Assembly (NCBI RefSeq): GCF_954871325.1
Contig: NC_088777.1
Location: forward strand, 5,991,366 to 6,055,365
Reading direction: 5' to 3'
Origin: Gordionus sp. m RMFG-2023
Lineage: Eukaryota > Nematomorpha > Gordioida > Chordodea > Parachordodidae
Length of the DNA stretch: 64,000 bases
The translations under genes were made by a program, and so were the position numbers. Positions within the stretch are counted from its first letter, which is position 1, and every line of letters begins with the position of its first letter. The notes under the pieces were generated by a model. The model had not been told where the DNA came from, searched no databases, and worked only from the letters and a program-made list of their open reading frames with translations. Below are positions 59,626-64,000 of this stretch, piece after piece.

Positions 59626-59793
59626 TCATATAGAATCAACATAAGATAATCCCAAAGGAAGAATTTCTTCATCTGATAAACCACTAAGTTTAAAATCAGA
59701 ACTATTTTCTAAAATACAATAAATTTTTACTTTAGATAGCAAATAAAGAACATTTAATAATATAAAAAATATAATAAAGAAAACCACATTCAT
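59626..59793 (-). CDS. possible small secreted peptide
   Basis: An ATG at 59793 opens a 55-residue frame. It has a strongly hydrophobic, signal-like start (MNVVFFIIFFILLNVLYLLS), then a polar, acidic tail with LENSSDFKLSGLSDEEILPL and a stop. The tail is not A/T-slippage sequence, and the layout (signal, short mature peptide) suits a secreted peptide. No dibasic site other than K-V-K is present, and no family is recognised. It sits on the opposite strand to the microexon gene. In A/T-rich DNA hydrophobic frames arise by chance, so the call is tentative. Confidence 0.3.
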   Translation of the reverse strand: MNVVFFIIFFILLNVLYLLSKVKIYCILENSSDFKLSGLSDEEILPLGLSYVDSI

Positions 59794-60375
59794 TTTGCAT
59801 TTATAAGCATTATGCTTTAAGGTACACGTACCATAATACATAAATGTAAAACACTATTAAAGAGCATAAAAATATATTTATATATAAAACATTTCTTTTA
59901 CCTTATTTCATTAGGGTTTTCAACTTCCTGTTCCTTAAAAATTTCTTAAAGAGAAATGATATAATTTAATAAATGGATTTTTACAATTTTTATCTTGATA
60001 GCTCTCTTTTATTTATGACAAATGTAACCAGATCTAAACCGAACCTAAACTCTAAAAAAAATTCTATCCGAACCTGAACCGAACCGCTAAAATGCCTCTG
60101 AAACAGTTCGAGCCCCATGATTTTATGCCTATAAAATAATGTGTAAGTTATTACTAGTATATTGCAAAATATTCAAAATGTTTTAAAGATTATAATCAAT
60201 GACATTTTATTGATAAGTGACAATCATAATTTTTATAAACTTTAGTATATTGCCTTTTTACAACATTATTTAAATATTTTAAGCTTATAAATTATAATGC
60301 CTATTTCAATATATAAAATATTTACATATAAATAAATGACATATCAAAATTTAATATCACTGATTATCAAATAAT

Positions 60376-60564
60376 ATGAAAGGCCATCATGGAGCAAATT
60401 TTGAGTTTAACATAAAAAGAAACCATCTTCTAGAACTCGATAAAATTGATAAAATATCACAACAAAAGATTATTAAAATAAAAAGGCTTAAGATATTATT
60501 AAGCCAACAGACAATAGAAGAAGCATTAAAAGAAACAATATCAGTAAAGCATATTAAAAAATAA
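60376..60564 (+). CDS. Lys-rich open frame, unassigned
   Basis: 62 codons from ATG, with an amphipathic, Lys/Ile/Glu-rich stretch (RNHLLELDKIDKISQQKIIK) that could form a helix. No splice signals or family were recognised. It ends 60 bases before the hAT left end and so lies outside that element. The minus strand of the same interval is also open, which weakens the call. Confidence 0.2.
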   Translation: MKGHHGANFEFNIKRNHLLELDKIDKISQQKIIKIKRLKILLSQQTIEEALKETISVKHIKK

Positions 60565-60625
60565 TAATCGATGCTTGTTTTGAGTTGGTCATCTTTAATA
60601 GCAGACCATTCAAGTATCATATAGT

Positions 60626-63600
60626 CAGTGGCGTAGCCAGGATTTATCCATGAGGGGGTTTAAAATTTTTTTTGAGGGCGAAGCCCCCAAACTCTACTTT
60701 TAAATATTGGCAATATTATGTGCTTTATTAGTGTCTAATCACTATAGTAACAAGCATGAATAAATAAAATATTAGTAACAATTTTGGCTAAATTTATGAT
60801 TAAAAAGCGACTGAACACTGAAAACATTATTCAAAAATTTAATCTATGTTTAGTCAATTGTAAATTAATCCATATAGTTTAGAAAGAAAAAAATTTGCAC
60901 CCCGAACCTTACATTTTTTAAGATCACTCAATATACCTGATTGAGTGTTTAATTCTTTTTTAAATTTTAGATATAGATTTTATTTATTATTAAAATACTT
61001 TAGTATAAATAAAATCTCTTTATTTAACTATGCATTTATTTTAATGATAATATACAATAAAATAAATTTCAAAATGTAGAAATTTTTATGTAGATTATTA
61101 TATTAAAAATTTATTGTAAATAACTATATTTAAAAAATATATAATTCAATAAAATATAAGTAATTCTTATACTGTATTTTAAAAAATATAATTTAACAAT
61201 TATAATTAATACAAAATAATCTATAATATTTCTTATTGCAAAAGCAATACTTTTATTAAAAATTCATAAATATTATGACTAAGAATTCATTATAATTAAG
61301 TTTTGCATATAAAAATTTTAAAACTAAGAAAATATGATAATCATAGATTTGAATTTATAAAGAGAGGTCTACTTTTTTCTGAGATTTGGCTAATTCATCT
61401 AGAATCAAATTTTTATCTAGAATAATCTCCTTATAAATATTTAAAAGGGCTAATCCATTTAAACGGTTTTCACCGGTGCTATTTCTTAAATAGGTTTTTA
61501 ACCTTTTTAAAGTTGAAAAAGACCTTTCATTGGTGCAGGTACTAATCGGTAAAGTAGCTAAAATAAAAAGTAATGTTTTGATATTTGGCAGGGAATCTAA
61601 AGTGCAATTACACATGGAAAAAGCCTGCAAAGCATTTTTAGGTCTCAAAGAGTACTCTATTCTGTCGAGATTTTTATACCAAAATTCGACATCACAAAGT
61701 AACTTATCATACGATCCTGATAAATCATCAGAATAAAACTCTGAGATTTTCTTAATATCTTCTCGCGTTTCATGTGTAATCAACAATTCAGACTCAACCG
61801 GTAGAAAAAAATAAAAACTTTTTAAAATAAAATTATGACTAATAAATCTTTCTTTTAATTGAAATAAAAATGTGTCATTAAGGGGAATAAAAACATTAAT
61901 TTTATAAAAATCCTCAATCAAAGAGGCATCAATATTTAAGCGATTTGACTGCCTAGAAACTACTCTAGGTTTAAAAGTTTCAATCCCAAACAAATTAGCG
62001 ATCTCCTTTACTATCTTGTAAATATCATGAAATTTTTCATCCATATTTTCTCTGATATTTGTTAAAATTTCAACAATATCCTTTGCCCTATTCATAACCT
62101 CTTTTAAATCCAAATTAATTTTTTAAGTATTTTACTAAAATCATAAGTATAATTAAATAAAAAATATACACATTGAATTGATATTAAAAATTGTGGCTTC
62201 GTAATCTCCTGTAAAAAAATTTTCAGCATCTGAGGAATCCTTTTCTTTGCTGGATACGTAGGATTCGAGTGCTGTAAAAATAACTTCATATAATTCTGAA
62301 GAGTCTCACTGATTGTTGTCTTTCGATAAACCTAGTTGGGCAAAATCGTTTTAGTTTTTTTTTGGATAATTTGAATCAATATCATCAAATGTTCGGATAA
62401 ATAACTGTCTCTTTTTGGGTGGTGTGAAAAAGTCACAAACCGACGATATTGTTTCTAAATTTTGAAAAATATATTAAATTATAAAAAGATATCTATAATA
62501 CATAATAAAATCTAATAAATTCCAATTAAATTGAAAAAATTTTACGTAAACTGTTCCGGATGTCTCCACATGCCTCGGATATCATCAAATTTAGGCAATG
62601 TGAGCTGCAGTGAACATATAAAGCGGTGCTATAAAGCTATCTAATTCTTGACTGCACTCCCTTAACATGACCACTCATTGAGGGAGCTCCATCATATCCC
62701 TGGCCTCTCATTGGATTTAAATCTAGATCTTGAAGGGATGCTAAAATTTCTTTGGCTATCGTCTCTGATTTAGTGTCATGTAAATCAATAAATTGAACAA
62801 AGAGTTCCTTCATTTTATAATGACCTGATTCCATATCAATAAACTTTATTGCTATGGATAATTGCTCTATGTTACCAATATCCGATGTCTCATCCGCCAG
62901 AACACTAAAAAATAGTGATGCTTTCACTTTTGTAGAAATTTCTTTCAATATAAACTTATTGCATATGGATATAATTTCATTTTGAATGCATGAACTAAGG
63001 TAGGTGGCATTTTTAGCCGAGTTTTCAAAAAGCTTTATATAATTATCATTATTGTTGCATAAAAGTTTCAGCAATTCCTTAAAATTCCCTTCATTATGAG
63101 AAGATGAAAGTTTTAAGGGGCCAGCTGATACTCTATGAGATCTTAATGCTAAGCCCTGCCTCCCTAGCCAAATGATTGCATCAATTATATAATTATTCAA
63201 TTTTTTATTGAATACATTAGATATTGATATCTTTTGATTCATAGAGATGGCTTTTAAAGCATCAGATATCTCACAAGAATTGAGATGATATTTATTTTGT
63301 TGATGATAATTAAAATTTTCAAGAGCATCTTTCCATCTTGTATATACTTGACTTACCAATGTTTTGAGTTTTTGTGACCCGGGTCCAGCATATCTTGGTG
63401 AAAAAATGACGCACACTTTACAAAAAGCTCCCTTTTCATTAGCTGAATAAGCAAGCCACTTATATTTGTTAAGCCACGATGTTTGAAATGTTAAATTTCT
63501 TTTATCCAAAGACAATGGAAATTCATAGCATTTGTCAGGTGCCCAAATATTTTCCACAGCCAACAATTTTTCATTATCATTTTTAAACTGAAATTTTAAG

Positions 63601-64000
63601 TATAATGAAATATCTTTTTGATGAGGACATTGATTTTCTATATTTTTTTTTAATTTTAAAATATATATTTCAATGTGAATTGTAGAGTTCAGACCTGAGC
63701 AGCACAACAAGAAAAGAATATAGTTTATTAAAAATATATCTTAAATAAAGATTCAAGTTATCTATTACAAATTTAAAAGACAGGGTAAGACATAGAAGGA
63801 AATTATTTGTTTTTATCTAAGATACAAGTTTTCACAATACTGCCCAACTCTGCTTGTGAATGTTGTAATATCTAAAGATTATTTGGGAATTTACAATAAT
63901 CAATGATGAGCTTTTCATATAAAAATGGTTATAACTAAATAAAGCACATTGCAAAATTTTAATAACTCAAATGAAAAAATAATTTACAAATAAAAAAATA
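60626..64000. mobile_element. large hAT element, left end and transposase; right end off the window
   Basis: The left end CAGTGGCGTAGCCAGGATTT starts at 60626, followed by GAGGGCGAAGCCCCC, a hairpin like that in the small copies. The preceding 8-mer is CATATAGT and should recur at the right end. No inverted end lies before 64000, so the element exceeds 3.37 kb. The interior from 60720 to 61350 is A/T-rich. Confidence 0.65.
61355..63710 (-). pseudogene. hAT transposase of the ZMYM1/TTF-finger type, disrupted
   Basis: Two long minus-strand frames. 63710-62637 holds a TTF-type finger (WLAYSANEKGAFCKVCVIF), a DUF4371-like domain with LFFSVLADETSD (first catalytic Asp) and MRGQGYDGAPSMSGH (second Asp). 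62113-61355 holds the hAT C-terminal dimerisation region with TCTNERSFSTLKRLKTYLRN (catalytic Glu in NERSFS). In between: a TAG follows SRIR, then YVHCSSHCLNLMISEACGDI continues in the same frame. An intron-like gap (C|GTAAAA ... TTTAG|) follows, then a stretch with SVCDFFTPP. A +1 shift lies near 62110. All three catalytic residues remain, so the copy is fairly young, but as read it is not continuous. It lies inside the CAGTGGCGTAGC element, which fits a source for the MITEs at 8.6 and 49.2 kb. Confidence 0.85.

Noticed and set aside
1-64000. CRISPR arrays, operon-like gene runs, LTR pairs, rRNA
   Set aside because: None seen; the repeats present are eukaryotic transposons, satellites and simple repeats, and no pair of long direct terminal repeats was found.

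Overview
This is a strongly AT-rich window from an intron-bearing animal genome. The genes are split into short exons and sit in long A/T-rich introns crowded with transposon debris. Three items point to a bilaterian invertebrate: a paired-like Q50 homeobox gene closest to Phox2, a mitochondrial METTL17 (Rsm22-family) gene, and a secreted-protein gene built largely of symmetric microexons. Microexon genes of that design are best known from parasitic flatworms, so a flatworm or a convergent lineage is my guess; the sequence alone does not prove it. Most long ORFs in the window are A/T-rich chance frames or antisense shadows.

Layout. 1-7.4 kb: a plus-strand METTL17-like gene, three exons recognised, with fold-back and hAT-type MITEs in its introns. 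9.1-13.0 kb: a minus-strand three-exon Phox2-like homeobox gene, convergent with METTL17. 14-17.4 kb: microsatellite, MITEs and a possible exon with an in-frame 63-bp duplication. 17.6-19.2 kb: a minus-strand three-exon gene for a 126-residue protein that I do not recognise. 21.6 kb: a well-bounded cysteine-rich exon, minus strand. 24.3 kb: a possible exon. 26.2-34.7 kb: nested hAT-type repeats, two truncated LINEs, a satellite array, a zinc-knuckle remnant, a tRNA-like sequence and a decayed hAT with a perfect 8-bp target duplication.

37.6-52.1 kb: the most interesting locus. A signal-peptide exon is followed by eight downstream exons (9, 57, 21, 21, 21, 24, 123 nt and a stop exon). All are on the plus strand and all are joined in phase 1, giving a continuous 116-residue secreted protein. 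The 21-nt exons lie in kilobase-scale duplicated units (40.2-42.5, 42.5-44.7 and again 57.0-59.0 kb) in which the exon and its splice sites are kept while the introns have diverged. A retroelement RT fragment inserted into the second unit can be delimited by comparison with the third. A satellite array and a dead copy of the 24-nt exon cassette lie beside the live one.

54.5-64 kb: a BED-finger hAT remnant with a perfect 8-bp target duplication, a diverged satellite, the third microexon unit, and the left end plus transposase of a larger hAT that runs off the right edge. Its terminal sequence matches that of the small MITEs at 49.2 and 8.6 kb. No rRNA gene, CRISPR array, LTR pair or convincing functional tRNA was seen.
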